Shown here: piece after piece, positions 32,959 to 44,053 of the stretch | Position numbering within the stretch: the stretch's first letter is position 1 | Layout: every line of letters begins with the position of its first letter | Assembly (NCBI GenBank): GCA_037157565.1 | Contig: JAZHRO010000014.1 | Coordinates: forward strand, 75,298,001 to 75,362,000 | Direction of reading: 5' to 3' | Origin: Thalassia testudinum | Taxonomy: Eukaryota > Streptophyta > Magnoliopsida > Alismatales > Hydrocharitaceae | DNA: 64,000 bases | Made by a program: the position numbers and the translations under genes | Notes under the pieces: generated by a model | Told to the model about the DNA's origin: nothing | The model's database searches: none | The model's input: only the letters and a program-made list of their open reading frames with translations

Positions 32959-35900
32959 TCATGTAAATAATTGGACACTTGGATCCCCGCAAAAAAAGGT
33001 GTCGTCTTCTAGATCCCTAGAAAATTGATTAGAAATAACATTGGGATCAAAGTTGGATGGAAATTGATAAGTGTGGCCCGAGTCTGGCCATGGTTTTAAT
33101 TCAGGTTGGGTGCCAAACTCGGGCGGGGTTGGTGGCAGGTCCACAAGAAAGGGGTCGGGGAAGGAATGGTGAGGATTGGGGGAAGTTAGTGTGGAAAAGT
33201 TAGGTGGGTGAATAGTGGGTGGGTTAGGGGGGGTATCAGGAATAAATTTGGGGTCAAGACAAGTTTCCGGATCACAGATTTCGCCGACCACTGATTCTGA
33301 ATCAGAGTCCTCAAAAAAATTGTGGTCGGTAAGGGTATCTATTAACATTGTCTCCTCCACCATATTGGAAATTTCAGTATCTGAGTCCTCAAAGAAGTTA
33401 TCATCATGGAATCTCCTGGAGGATTTAAAAATATCTAAAGTGATAGTTTGGCCTGCACAGTTGATATCCATTTTGCCTGTGTGACAATTGATATTTGCCT
33501 TTGCAGTGGCCAAAAAGGGGCGTCAAAGGATTATTGGGGAGTCCAGTAATGATTCAGGTGCCTCAATGTCAAGAACCAGAAAGTCTGCAGGGAAGACACA
33601 ATTCTAGACCTTGATTAAAACATCCTCGATAATCCCACGAGGTTTGATTGTAGATCGGTCGGCTAATTGCAGGGTAACCTCGACGGGTTTTAATTCACCG
33701 ATCTGAAATTCTTCGAATAAACTCGTGGGAATAATATTAACTGAGGCACCAAGATCAAGGAGGGCGCGATTAAATGTAGTGTCATCAATAATTACAGAAA
33801 TTAAAGGCGCCCCCGAATCTTTCATCTTAGGAGGCAGCTTACTCTGTATGACAGAGCTTACTGTCTCTGAAAGATGCACCTGTCCTAGATTTTTAGCCTG
33901 CCTTTTAGGAGTACAAATATCCTTCAAAAATTTAGCATAGGCAGGTATATATTTGATGGCATCTAGGAGAGGAATATTGATATGAACTTGCCCAAATAGC
34001 TCCATGAGTTCTTCTGTAGTGGGCTCAGATTTCTTTTTTTTGTTGGTGGTGGGGTAGAGAGCTTGTGGGAAAGGGACAGGAATCTTGTCTTGAGATTTTT
34101 GTTTTTCTTTTTCTTCCTGATGGGGAGGTGGGGAGTCAATTTGCACAGGTATCTTACCAGGTTCGTGTGAAGGCCCAGGGTCAGTGGTGGTTTTCCCACT
34201 CCTCAAAGTAACTGCATGTGCAGTCGGATTATTATTTAGAGGAGGTGGGGGGGCCTGTGATTGCAGAAACCTGGGCGGCTGCTGAGGTGGTGGATTAGGA
34301 GGAGGCTGATGTGGATAATGTGGATTTCTGCCCATATAATGGTTTCCTTGGTGATTAGGGTTGGGTATGGGTTGGGACGGAAGATGTCCTACAGGTCTTT
34401 GCGTGGGAGTAACCCCAATCTGATTGTTCAGATTTGTGATGTTGCGGGTTACTTCCGTCATTTTTGTTTGCATATCCTGCAGGGTTCGCAGCATCTGGGC
34501 ATTGATATTTTGTTGGGATGGCCCAGGATGGAAGTTTGGATTCGACCCATACCCATTAAAATGATATGGTTGGGAGGAAACTTGATTATTCCAGGAGTAG
34601 TTCGGGTAATTTTTCCAATTGGAAGAATTTTTAAAGGGCTCCTAGATGGCAGAAATATTTTGAGTGGGGTTAAGATCTGGATAGTTGTAGTTCCCCAGTG
34701 AATCATGGGTAACCTCAGAATAATCAGCAGGGGTAGTGTTGAGATTGTGCAAATTTTCTCGTTGTGGAAAGCTAGGTTGGGTTAGATGTGGGTGTGGAGC
34801 TTGAGTTGAAGTGGCTAGTCTTTCCTCAATTTTCTTTTGATTAATATGCATCTGGTCGAGTTTTTGAGCAATCAATTGAAGATCGTCTTGGGTGACAGGG
34901 ATAGATTGAGTGCCTATTTCATGAACACCGAACTGCGGGTTTTGGGTTCTGCAAAATGTGTTCACGGAAGCTTGATTAAATGAGTTTTCACTCATTTCTT
35001 CGAACAGGTCATAGGCACTTTTTGCATCTTTATTTAAAAAGTTGCCGCCACACGAGGCGTCGACAAACTGTCGGATTTGATCTTCTAATCCATGATAGAA
35101 GATTTGCACGAGCTGCCATAAAGGAATCTCATGGTGCGGGAAACTTCTTAAAAGGTCTTGAAATCTTTCCCAAGAATCATGGAAAGTTTCACCAGATTTT
35201 TGGTGAAAGGTCGTAATAGATCTTCGTAAGGAATTGGTACGACCTATGGGAAAGAATTTCTTGAGGAAGGCACTCTTGAGTTGAGGCCATGTTGTAATGG
35301 GTCGGCCAATGGTCCTGAACCAATAAGCGGCCTTATCTTTAAGAGATAATGGAAAAAGCCGCATCAGCCATATGTCTTCTTGCACATTTCGGGAATGGGT
35401 TGTCTGTGCAAGAAGAGTTAGCTCTTCAAGGTGGCTGAAAGGGTCTTCCTTAGGAATGCCATGAAAGTGTTTAATTAGGTTCAGGACTGCAGGCTTGATC
35501 TCAAAGTCCCCTTCTGGTATGACCACCCCTGGTCGTTCCTCATAATAAGATGGATCATAGAATCTTTTAGAGGAACAACAGGCTGCTGACGGGGTGGTGG
35601 GTTTGTCCTTGGATTGGCTAGGTTTTGGATGTTCCTAGTCAATGTTTGTTGATTGGAATTTAATTTATTAATCTGATCGGCCATTAATTTTAAAAGATCA
35701 AGAAGGGGGTCTTGATGTTGTGTGTGGGGCAACTCAAGATTAGGGAGCTCCAAGTGTGGGAAGTTAATGGTGGGTGGGTTTTGGGTGGAAGGGTTAGAAG
35801 GGTTAGTGATGGGGTTAGAGGTAAAGTTAGAGGTGGAAGTGGAAGGGTCAATGGACCTATTTTGTTGTGTTTCCATTTTTTCAGGAGAAGAAGATAGAAA

Positions 35901-35975
35901 AAGTGGTCTTTTTACGTGGGGGGCGAAATCAAATGGTCCTTCCAAGTGCGGATTTTGAGACCGTCGCCCGTGCAT
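32959..35975 (-). pseudogene. gag: E4 gag-pro polyprotein, four lesions
   Basis: One gag-protease frame starting at ATG 35975 (MHGRRSQNPHLEG). Order: Pro/Asn/Thr-rich N-terminus; gag core with LSLKDKAAYWFRTIG, FLKKFFPIGRTNSLR and VDASCGGNFLNKD; linker with VTLRSGKTTTDPGPSHEPG; HINIPLLDAIKYIPAYAKFL; retropepsin site LLDLGASVNIIP (about 33735-33758); RPFLATAKANINC; acidic and Pro-rich tail. No CCHC zinc knuckle was seen. Lesions by comparison with E2: a 1-nt deletion near 35555, TAG near 34643 (from CAG), TAG at 33604 (from CAG) and TGA near 33526 (from GGA). It was still the least damaged gag-pro here. The end is shifted after 32990. Confidence 0.88.
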
Positions 35976-37546
35976 AAAATGGAAGAACGGGGAGGGGAGG
36001 AGAAGAGAAAGAGATGAGAGAAAGTGTGCAATTCAAACAAACAAAAACTAGACCTAACTTAATTGTGACTCCCTAATAATAACCTAAGACTTGGTCTATA
36101 TAGGAAATAAGTAGTCAATAGTGAATACCCGTTCTATCAACAAATCTAGCCAAGTTGCTTAAGGGGAGGTTTGGGCCCAAACGTTTCCCAGGGAAAACCC
36201 CAGGTGCTTGTACAAACCCGCGCCTGGTCGTTTGACACGGCCCCTCAGCCTGAACACCAGATATAGATGACAGAATTGGTACTAACTAAAGAAAACTTAA
36301 GACCTAAATAGCAAGCCTAAGTTGATAAAGCCTTAGGGGTCAAGTTGCTACAAATTTTAATTAGGTCTAGGATTCTATAGTGCACACGGAATGTGGAGGG
36401 TGTTTATTGGGATGTTGCCCTGTTATTTTGATTTTTTTTTTTTTTTTGTGTGCAGGAATTGGAGAGTGGCTCCAATGAAAATCAAGTTGTCACACAATTT
36501 TTTTATATTTTTGTCTTTTAAGATTTGATTTAATCAAATGAGTTTTAGGGTTTTTCTCTTTAAGTTTTCAAACAAGTTTGAAAGTTCACAATCAAAGGAA
36601 AGACAAGTTGTATGTGTGATTGTATATTTCCTTTTAATTGCGTCTCTAGAGAGAGAGAAACCCTAAGCCAATTATCCCTAAGACAGAAAATTACTACCAG
36701 TGAATTGATTTTTGGCTTTCTGAATTAAGTAGTGGTCCAAACAAGTCAAACAACACCACTAGTTTGAATAAAACCAAACAAGGATTCCAGAAAAGATTTT
36801 TGTCAGATTTTAGAAATTTGTTTGATAATTGTTTTGAATTTTTAATTGTACTGGTGTCAAAGTCCAGAAATGATACCTGTGGGTATTTTGGACTTTTCAG
36901 TATTACCACCGACCTCAGAAACTTTTTATGATTTTATATGATATGTAAAATTTCACAAGGATTCCAGCAAACTAAATTTCACAAAAATTAGATGAGTATA
37001 AAAAATTTAAAAATTCGCGGATTGTAGCAAAATAGGAAGATTAGAGGGTGTGACCCCTCTGTAATCCATGAATTTTTAAAAATTAAATACAAATCCAATT
37101 GATCTGAAATTTGGAAAAGATGTTCCAAACTTAATTGGAAATCACTCTATGAAATTTTATGATTTTAGGAGGCCTGTGATGTTAGGAATCGATTTTTCAA
37201 GTCCAGACAGAAATCTGGACCCGAAAAATAGAACACCAATACTTGCAATGGAGTGGTGTTAAAGAAGCATACAAGCAAACAATGGATTTTAAAATGCACC
37301 ACTCCACTTAATTTAAGTGTTTAGGGTCCTGAAAGCCAAGTTTAATATATTTTTCGTAGTTTTAATTATTTATGTGACCAGAAAGAGGAACCAACCTGAA
37401 TTTTCGCGGGAAGAAAAGGACCTTTGAGCTCTCTCTTCCAGATTCCCGCCTTCCTGCTGTAGTTCCTACACACACAAAAGAAAGAAAGAGAAGGGGATGA
37501 GATCCACTTCAAGCAAGAGAAAATGAGTTAATGCAAAGCCGTGCCT
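35976..37546 (-). other. E4 5' leader with conserved hairpins
   Basis: Non-coding. Inverted repeats GTCCAGA/TCTGGAC (37201-37220), TGGAGTGGTG/CACCACTCCA (37249-37258, 37297-37306) and AAGTAGTGGT/ACCACTAGTT (36727-36736, 36755-36764) match the E2 set in order and spacing. Confidence 0.6.
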
Positions 37547-37563
37547 CCCCAGCAACGGCGCCA
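37547..37563 (-). other. E4 primer-binding site
   Basis: The plus strand reads CCCCAGCAACGGCGCCA, one G-to-A change from the tRNA-Asp 3' end. Confidence 0.88.
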
Positions 37564-37568
37564 AAAAG

Positions 37569-39858
37569 TGATAGCGATTTCACGTGGTTTGTTAAAATAC
37601 GTCGTTGTAACGCGTAAAACCGCTTTCGCTCTTAAATTTATATTCCTAGATAGGGGAGTGTCTAGGGTCGTCCAAGGAGGCAATATGGTTGCAAAATTGA
37701 TTCTCTTGCTTGGAATATATCTCAACTTTCTTTTTGGTAATTTTCAATATACCATTTTTCTTTATTTTCAAACTAAGGCAACATGCGAACTGATGGCGGG
37801 AAAAGTGTTTACACTTCCAATTAAGTAAACAACTCTAAAGTAGCAAGTAGAGCCTCTTCCTAAGCTCACTCTAGGAAAGTGGAGACCTAGAATAATAAGG
37901 GAGAGGAAGTGAAGAATGCTGAAAATAAGCAAAAAGAAATGCAAACAAGATATGCGAAGAAGGCAACTAGATAATTGATAAAGTGTTTAACAAAAATGCC
38001 TAGTAGAGGAATGCTTCTACTACTAGATAATTGAAGTAAAAGAAAACACAAATCCTCTAAATAGATGGTGAAGAATAGGGCTTCTTGCTCCAAGGTTGGT
38101 GGCTCCCAAGCTTGAAAAGAATCCTTCAACTCCTTCCTTGCAGAACTCCACCAAGGTGATGACCTCCAAGGCAAGCCCTAAGGGGGCGTGCCCTAAGTTT
38201 CTCTCCAAGGGTGGATGTCCACCCTAAGCTTTTTTCCTTTACCTGGCCGTCCTCCTTGAAATGGGAGAGTCCTCCTCCTTGGTGTGGCTCAAGTTGAAGA
38301 GAGTGGGGAGAAGAAGGCACCAAAAGGGCTGGTGATGTGCCCCTTTAATCTCCTTCTCTACTCCTTCTTCTTGGCCGTAGGTATAGGTGGTTTAGGTAGA
38401 AAATATCCTAAGGGAGGATGCCCCCTAATGGTGGTAGGTGGTGGCTTTTTATAGAATAGGAGGGGGGCTATGGTGACCTTTGAAATGGATGGCCAAGATG
38501 AGTTGATGGAGGTGGTTGGAGATCCCATGGCCAAGGAGAGTTGGCGCCGCCTTAAAGGGCACCAAGGGGTAGTTATGGGTGTTGACACCCTTTGGTGTTG
38601 GCGCCAAAATGAACATTCTAGAAGGTCATTAGGTGGCGCCACCTTAAGGTTCTAGAATGGGGGGTATGTAGATGGCTAGGATGGCTTATGTGGGTAGGTG
38701 TAGGGTGGATTAAGGGGCTGAAAGTGGTGCCAATATAGAGGTGGTTAGGGGTGGTTTTTGGCGCCAACTTGAAGTGTCTTTTGGTGGAGATAATGGGGTG
38801 AAGGGATGGCTAGGAGGTGGCGCCAACTTAAGTAGGGTAGCTAGCTTAGGTAGGCTTGAGTTGGTGGAGCTAGCTAGGGTTGATTTTTAAGGTAATGGAT
38901 GGCCAAGGAGCTGGTTGTTGGCTAAGCTAAGCTAAGCTAAGATAAGCTAAGCTAGCTTAGCCAATGGAGGAGTAGAGGAGAAGGTGTTGGAGCTAGGGTT
39001 TGGAGGGAGGAGCTGAGGAGGAGAAGTCTGGAGCTGGAACTGGAGCTGGCTGCTACTGAAGAGGCTGGCATGGGACTACTCTAGCTGGCTTAGCTTGCTA
39101 GTTCTTTGCTAGTTGCTAAGCCAAGCTAAAGTGAGCTAGCTTCTACCAAAATGAGCTGAGGTGAGCTAGGTCTGGTGCTCCTGGGGAGAATCAAGCTGGT
39201 TGAAGCAGCTAAGGTGGCTTAGCTTAACTGAGTTGAGCTAAGCTAAGTCCCTGGGAGCTGGACTTGAGCTTCCTGAGCTGGGATGAGTTCTTCTTCAGCT
39301 GGCTGGAGCTGAGTGGAACTGGATGTAGCTGGATCTGAGCTGGGGTGAACTCCTGTCAACTTAGCTGAGCTAGCTAGAGCTCCCTGTGGACTAGTGGGAG
39401 CTGAGATGAGCTAGACTCAGCTAAGTTGAGCTGGATCTGAGCTGACTTGAGCTAGGGTGAGCTAAGGTGAACTCTCTTGAGCTGCCATCCAGCTGAGATT
39501 AGCTGAATGGGGCTGGGATGAGCTAACCCTAGTTCAAGTAAGCTAGGTTCCAGCTGCGGTGAGCTGGATCAAGCTGAGGTGAGCTGGATCAAGCTGAGGT
39601 GAGCTGGATTAGGCTGAGTTCCAGCTAGTCTGGGCTTCTCCTTCACCATTTGCCTTCTTGAGTGCTAGGGTTTTAGGGATCTATATATCTGTACATCCTT
39701 AACACTCACAAAAACATATTAAAAAGACAATAAAAAATGCAATGCATGCCTAACCTATTTAATGCCTAAATGCAGCCCAAAAACCCGTTTGCGGAGTAAA
39801 ATCCTAAGAGCTAGGTTTGTTTTAATGCATAAGAATGATGATAAACTGGCGTTTATCA
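37569..39858 (-). repeat. E4 5' LTR
   Basis: 2290 bp, nearly identical to 29229-31518. The AGCT-dense tract is at about 38830-39620. Confidence 0.92.
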
Positions 39859-40490
39859 TAGCCGTCCGCATCTTCGTCCCCTTTCGTCCCTTTAGTTAGG
39901 TTCAAACTCTTCGTCTCTACCTCCTCTTTCATTTCTTCACTTTATTTCACTCAATCGAACCCTCGACCGCTGCTGTTCACCATCACCTTCCTCATCTCCG
40001 GCCACCCTCCGGTGAGTCACCCCCATCGCTCCGCAACTCCATACGACTCACCAGCCGTCACAAAAGTTCCGTCTCACCACACTGAACACACTCCACCCCT
40101 CCACTGCCACGCTACACCTCCACAACGCAACCCCAAAAACACCCATCTTTCCGGCCACAGGACGACCTAGGCACGCACGCCTAGGCTACCCCGTGGCCTG
40201 CCACCTTGCCCTTCACCTTCGCCATGACAAGGCGATGGTTCCCCGGTGATCTGATTAGGCCGCGAGGCCATTTTCGTGTCTGACAGATTCATAGCCCCTG
40301 CCGCCATTGACGACAGCTCGAGGAAGCTCCACGCTCGCTCTAGGCTTCAGGACCACAAGGCTCCAGGTGTAGCACTCGGGGAGGCATTGCGAAGCTGTCT
40401 GACCAAGCAAGAGACGCTACGAAGTCCGCAGCTATGGCAATTGCAGGAAGGATTTCTATGGGCACGCGCGAGAGAAGGCAGCAACCTTTA

Positions 40491-40533
40491 GTCCCACATC
40501 GGTAACATACAAGGTGTTGGTGTGGTTTAAATT
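40491..40533 (+). promoter_or_regulatory. USE-like motif and TATA-like box in LTR A
   Basis: GTCCCACATCG (40491-40501) equals the upstream sequence element consensus RTCCCACATCG of plant snRNA promoters. TTTAAATT begins 24 nt downstream, the spacing known for pol III (U6-type) promoters. LTR B has the same motif at 58085-58095. Further down is the hairpin GGTGAG-GTCC-CTCACC (about 40574-40589). No snRNA sequence follows. Confidence 0.4.
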
Positions 40534-40749
40534 GCTTTTGTAATATCTGCTCGGTGCCTCTGAACGCACCTGGGGTGAGGTCCCTCACCTATCGCACGCT
40601 GCCTCGTCCGTGGTTTCACCTCACGGATCTGGCGCGATCCGACCCGTTTATCCGGCTGTTGGAGAGCATCCTGAGCATGGTTTATAGAGAGAGAGAGAAG
40701 CACGGGTGTGGTTAGAGGGTTAGGTTTTGCGTTGCTGTGGTTGTGCAGG

Positions 40750-41005
40750 GAAGGAAGGAATGAAGCCATTGAAAAGAGAAGGGAGAAGCAAAGGAAAAAG
40801 AGAAGAAAAGCAATAGAAGACAAGCAGAAGAAGAAAAGGAACTGAAGCAGAGACAAGTAAGAAGACCCATAGAAGACAGAAGAAAATAGAAATAAGCAAG
40901 GCAGAAGAAAAGCAATAGAATACAAGCAGAAGAGAAAGAACAAGCACAAAGAAGAAGAAAGGAAGAAAATCAGAAGAAGAAAAAGAGAAACATCTTTTAA
41001 GTCGC
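40750..41005 (+). repeat. Purine tract in LTR A
   Basis: About 250 bp almost entirely A and G (gaagaa, aagaga motifs) on the plus strand. It ends just before the GACGTC motifs (41010-41030). Counterparts: LTR B 58440-58765 and, inverted and shorter, E5 LTR about 41715-41830. Confidence 0.8.
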
Positions 41006-41275
41006 CTGATCATGGGATCAGACGTCCAATTCTTTATTTTTGCCTCAATTATTCTTCAAACTCATGCATTTACATTTAAATTAAAGTTTTGAGTAATTAA
41101 AGTGTTCAATTACATTCTTGAGATTAGTAGTAAATTCCAATTGCTCCCTGTGTTCAACCTCGGATACTCCAGTTTTCGAGTAATAAAACTTTTATTTGTT
41201 GATGACGCTTGATCACCTATACTACGACGTAATTAATTGTTAAAACACGATCGAGTTTCGCACGTCAACACCTTC

Positions 41276-41356
41276 TGCTAGGCACAGTCCTCAGATAAAA
41301 ATTATAGACATTGACGCTCCATGAGCAAAGCTTTCGTGACCCAAGATATGGGTCCC
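41276..41356 (-). other. E7 segment between LTR A and E5
   Basis: 81 bp plus the E5 target site gtccc (41352-41356). On the minus strand aaggcaataaactcagcac, across the LTR A site, resembles E1 near 5907 (aggcgttaaactcagcgc). It is therefore read as the end of the E7 coding region. Confidence 0.45.
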
Positions 41357-44053
41357 TGTTCTTCGTGCTAAATTGGTATTTAAAATTGTCGTGTTGTAGT
41401 ATAGCCAAAATAGCGCTTAAACAAATAAATTTTATTACTGAAAAAGTTCCAAGGTCGAACACAAGGAACATTATGGAATTAAAGCTCAAGATCACAATTT
41501 ATAATGTAAATGAGCACAATAAGTAAAAGCTTAAGGATGGTATAAGAAACCAATGGTAAACATGCAAAATGAGGAGGGAAAAATGGTGATTTACATCACC
41601 AATTACCCTTATGCAGTAATAGCAAGTAGAAGCACGATATCAATCTAGTTAATTATAGCTTCAGAAATTCAAATCAGACATCTCAAGATGGGATCAGACA
41701 ACTTAAACATCTAATGCTATAACGCTCTTTTCTTCTTTTTCCTTCTGATTCTTCTTCTCTCTTTCTCTGTTGCGGCCTTTTCTTCTTTCTTCTACTGGGA
41801 TTCCTCTCCTTCTTCTGCTCAGCCTCTTCACACAGGGAGGGGGATCTCTCAAATTGGCTAATTGTCAGCCAATGTCCTCTACAACAAAACCCTCCACCTA
41901 CCCCACGCAATCTCTCTTTCTCTCTCTGGGTCAAGCTCTCCCAGAGCCTTCCACAGTACCAGGTATACGGGTAATCAGACCTAAAGTGCACCCGGGACCA
42001 GGGCTGCGAGCATGGGTCACAGCCGAGGAGTGCTTAGGGTTAGGTGGGTCGGGTGCACCAGGTTCACGAGGGAGATGTCGCAGACGAGGCACATGAGGCG
42101 GGTGTGCAGGGACCTCACCCCCTGTGCATGCTGAGGCAATAAGCCTGAAGCACAAATTCAATTTATGTGTGCTCAGGTCCTTTGCCGCTTTCGAAGTAGG
42201 TCTATCCCACCCTTCGTCCTTCGCGCAGCAGCAGCAGCAGCTTCCTTCGTCGAATTGGCGCAAAGGACGTGGTCAAAAGCTCCAATTGACCGTGCGAGGA
42301 TACACCTGGAGGTAATCCGCTCTTCCTGGAGTCAGTGCCTGGAACTGCAGACGTGATGAGACCTTCAACCTTGGGTCGAAGCTTCGTCAATGGCGGTCAA
42401 GACCTAGGAACTTGCAAGCAAGAAAATGGTCTAAGAGCCTCAGTTAAAATAGTTCATAAGCTTCGTCGTGAGGTTGGGAATTGAACGGCGGTGTTCGTGA
42501 GGTATGAGAATGTGTGAGGTGGCCAGACGATGATGGTAGGTGAGGTGCGACAGTGTGGTGTTTGGCAGAGCAGTGGGAGGCCAATAGCCTCGAAGACTAG
42601 AGGGCTTTTGCTCTTTGGAACATGGCGGAGGTGTGGAGATGAACGGAAATCGAATTGGTGGAGTGTAGTGGCTGTGCATGCTCGCCAGAGGTACGCCAGC
42701 GAGGTGGAAGATGGAGGACGGTGAGGCGAGTCGGCAGTCAAAACAAAGTGGCAGATGGCTGGAAACGAAGAGGGGAAGTCGAGGAGTTGTTTAGGAGGGG
42801 AGGCAGATGAAGGGGAGAGAAGTTGGCATAGGTTGGGGTGTGGCTGATGTCGGAGACGAAGTTGCTTAGAGAGAGGTGGTCGGCGAGGATGAAGGGGGGC
42901 AGTAGTACCGGCGGGTACTGTGCAACACACATGAAGACATGGAGGCAGAGTCTGCCACTGGTATTGTGGTCAAACGACCAGGGAAAGTAGGGAAGGTCGC
43001 CAGAGCTTGAAGAGCAAATCATCCAGAGGAGGAGAGAGGAATTTGAGGGATTCTCACGTCAAATTCAAGCTTGGAGGATTAGTACGAGCAAGGGGTGCTT
43101 TTATACACCTCAGGAGGATGTTTAGAGCTTGGGAAGCAAGCTTCCTAAGCTTGGAAAGCTCACTGAAGTTTGGGAATTTCTTGATACCTAAATCTCTCAT
43201 GCATTCGCATGAGAGATTGGGTAGGTTTTAGGGCTTAGGATTCGGTCCATAAGGAAGGAAATTTCTTAACGAACTTCCTTTTTAAATTTGGAAGGGATTT
43301 GTCAAGAAATTAAGGAGTTCTTTCCTTTTTAAGGTCGCCGGAGGAAGTTGGAATAGGTTTAATGGTGGTAGGGACCTTTTTGTGAGAACGATGACAAAGT
43401 TAGGAGTCTATTTGAAAGGATTTTGAAAGTTAAGGGCAGAAATGTAATTAGACAGGACCAATTTGCAAACTAGGTCAAGATAAACCCATCTTGGGTCCAA
43501 ATTTGGTACAAACCTAATTTTGACCTACGGAATCCAATGGTGAAGTTGGATTTTGGTTTTGACCACGTTTCACTGGGTAATTTATGTAAAAGCCTAAATA
43601 AAGGCAAGGGTCTGTCTATGATTCTGTTTTGGGTCAAAATGGGTTCTGATGGTCAAATTGAAGGTTCTAAACCCTAAAGAATATTCTTTTATGAATTTTA
43701 GAGGGTTTAGGTGAATTTTACACTAATCAGAACCTCATTTAATTAAGTAGGTCTATTTTTAGGGTTTCAAAAGTCATTTAATTCTCAAAACACGTGAAAA
43801 CCCTTTTCTAATTGTTCTAACCCACTTGTTATCATTTTGAGACCAATTAACCTTCATTCAACCCCTGAGAAAACTTGTGTTTGTAGTGCATTCATGATGA
43901 GCTGGTAGAATTACAGTTTTAACCCTAGTTTCTTATTTTTCATTCAAAATGAGTATGCAATGACTTGTGACTCTCTAGCGGTTATGTAGGAGCATTTATT
44001 GACTTAATTGGGTCAAAATGAGCTAGTTATGGCTTATGATGGTGTTCCCATCA
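41357..44053 (-). repeat. E5 3' LTR
   Basis: 2697 bp. The minus strand starts TGATGG-GAACA-CCATCA, an inverted repeat, and ends AGCACGAAGAACA. TATA box (minus TATAAAAGC) near 43096-43106. Palindrome at 43191-43218. A CAG-repeat (about 42229-42242) is also present. Frames on either strand here follow composition and are not called. Confidence 0.85.

Larger units (their letters stand above)
29229..39858 (-). mobile_element. E4: gag-pro Athila-type element, recent insertion
   Basis: Inserted in solo LTR A; TSD cagcc (29224-29228) and tagcc (39859-39863), one change. Both LTRs are 2290 bp and differ at roughly 35-40 positions by eye (about 1.6%), mostly transitions, so it is among the youngest insertions here. 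PBS and PPT are present. It encodes gag and protease only, with no RT, RNase H or integrase in the 6-kb interior. Confidence 0.92.
28018..41270 (+). repeat. Solo LTR A, interrupted by E4
   Basis: Begins TGATGAGAGCCTCATCA and ends cacgtcaaca, with the exact TSD CCTTC at 28013-28017 and 41271-41275. Without E4 it is about 2.6 kb (28018-29228 and 39864-41270). It is the same family as LTR B (56454-59022) and the E5 LTR. No internal region or second LTR adjoins it, so it is a product of LTR-LTR recombination. A TATA-like tataaattaaac lies near 28953. Confidence 0.88.
10809..41356 (-). mobile_element. E7: outermost Athila-type element, in pieces
   Basis: E7 is visible as 10809-11819 (PPT and 3' UTR), 27666-28012 (start of the 3' UTR and purine block) and 41276-41356 (end of the coding part). 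E2 separates the first two pieces; read without E2, gagtccttgcc joins acgttaatttta, as in the uninterrupted homologue E3 (gagtcctcgccaattaaaattta). Solo LTR A, with TSD CCTTC, separates the last two. E5 then cuts E7 at 41357. The sequence at 41276-41356 resembles the E1 sequence just after its ORF. The rest of E7 lies beyond the window. Confidence 0.7.

Noticed and set aside
40276..40491. 71-codon frame in LTR A as a host gene exon
   Set aside because: It is inside a solo LTR; the homologous part of LTR B does not keep the frame, and no splice structure is evident.
42229..42242. CAG trinucleotide repeat as a possible coding polyglutamine
   Set aside because: Five units only, inside the E5 LTR, with no supporting gene.
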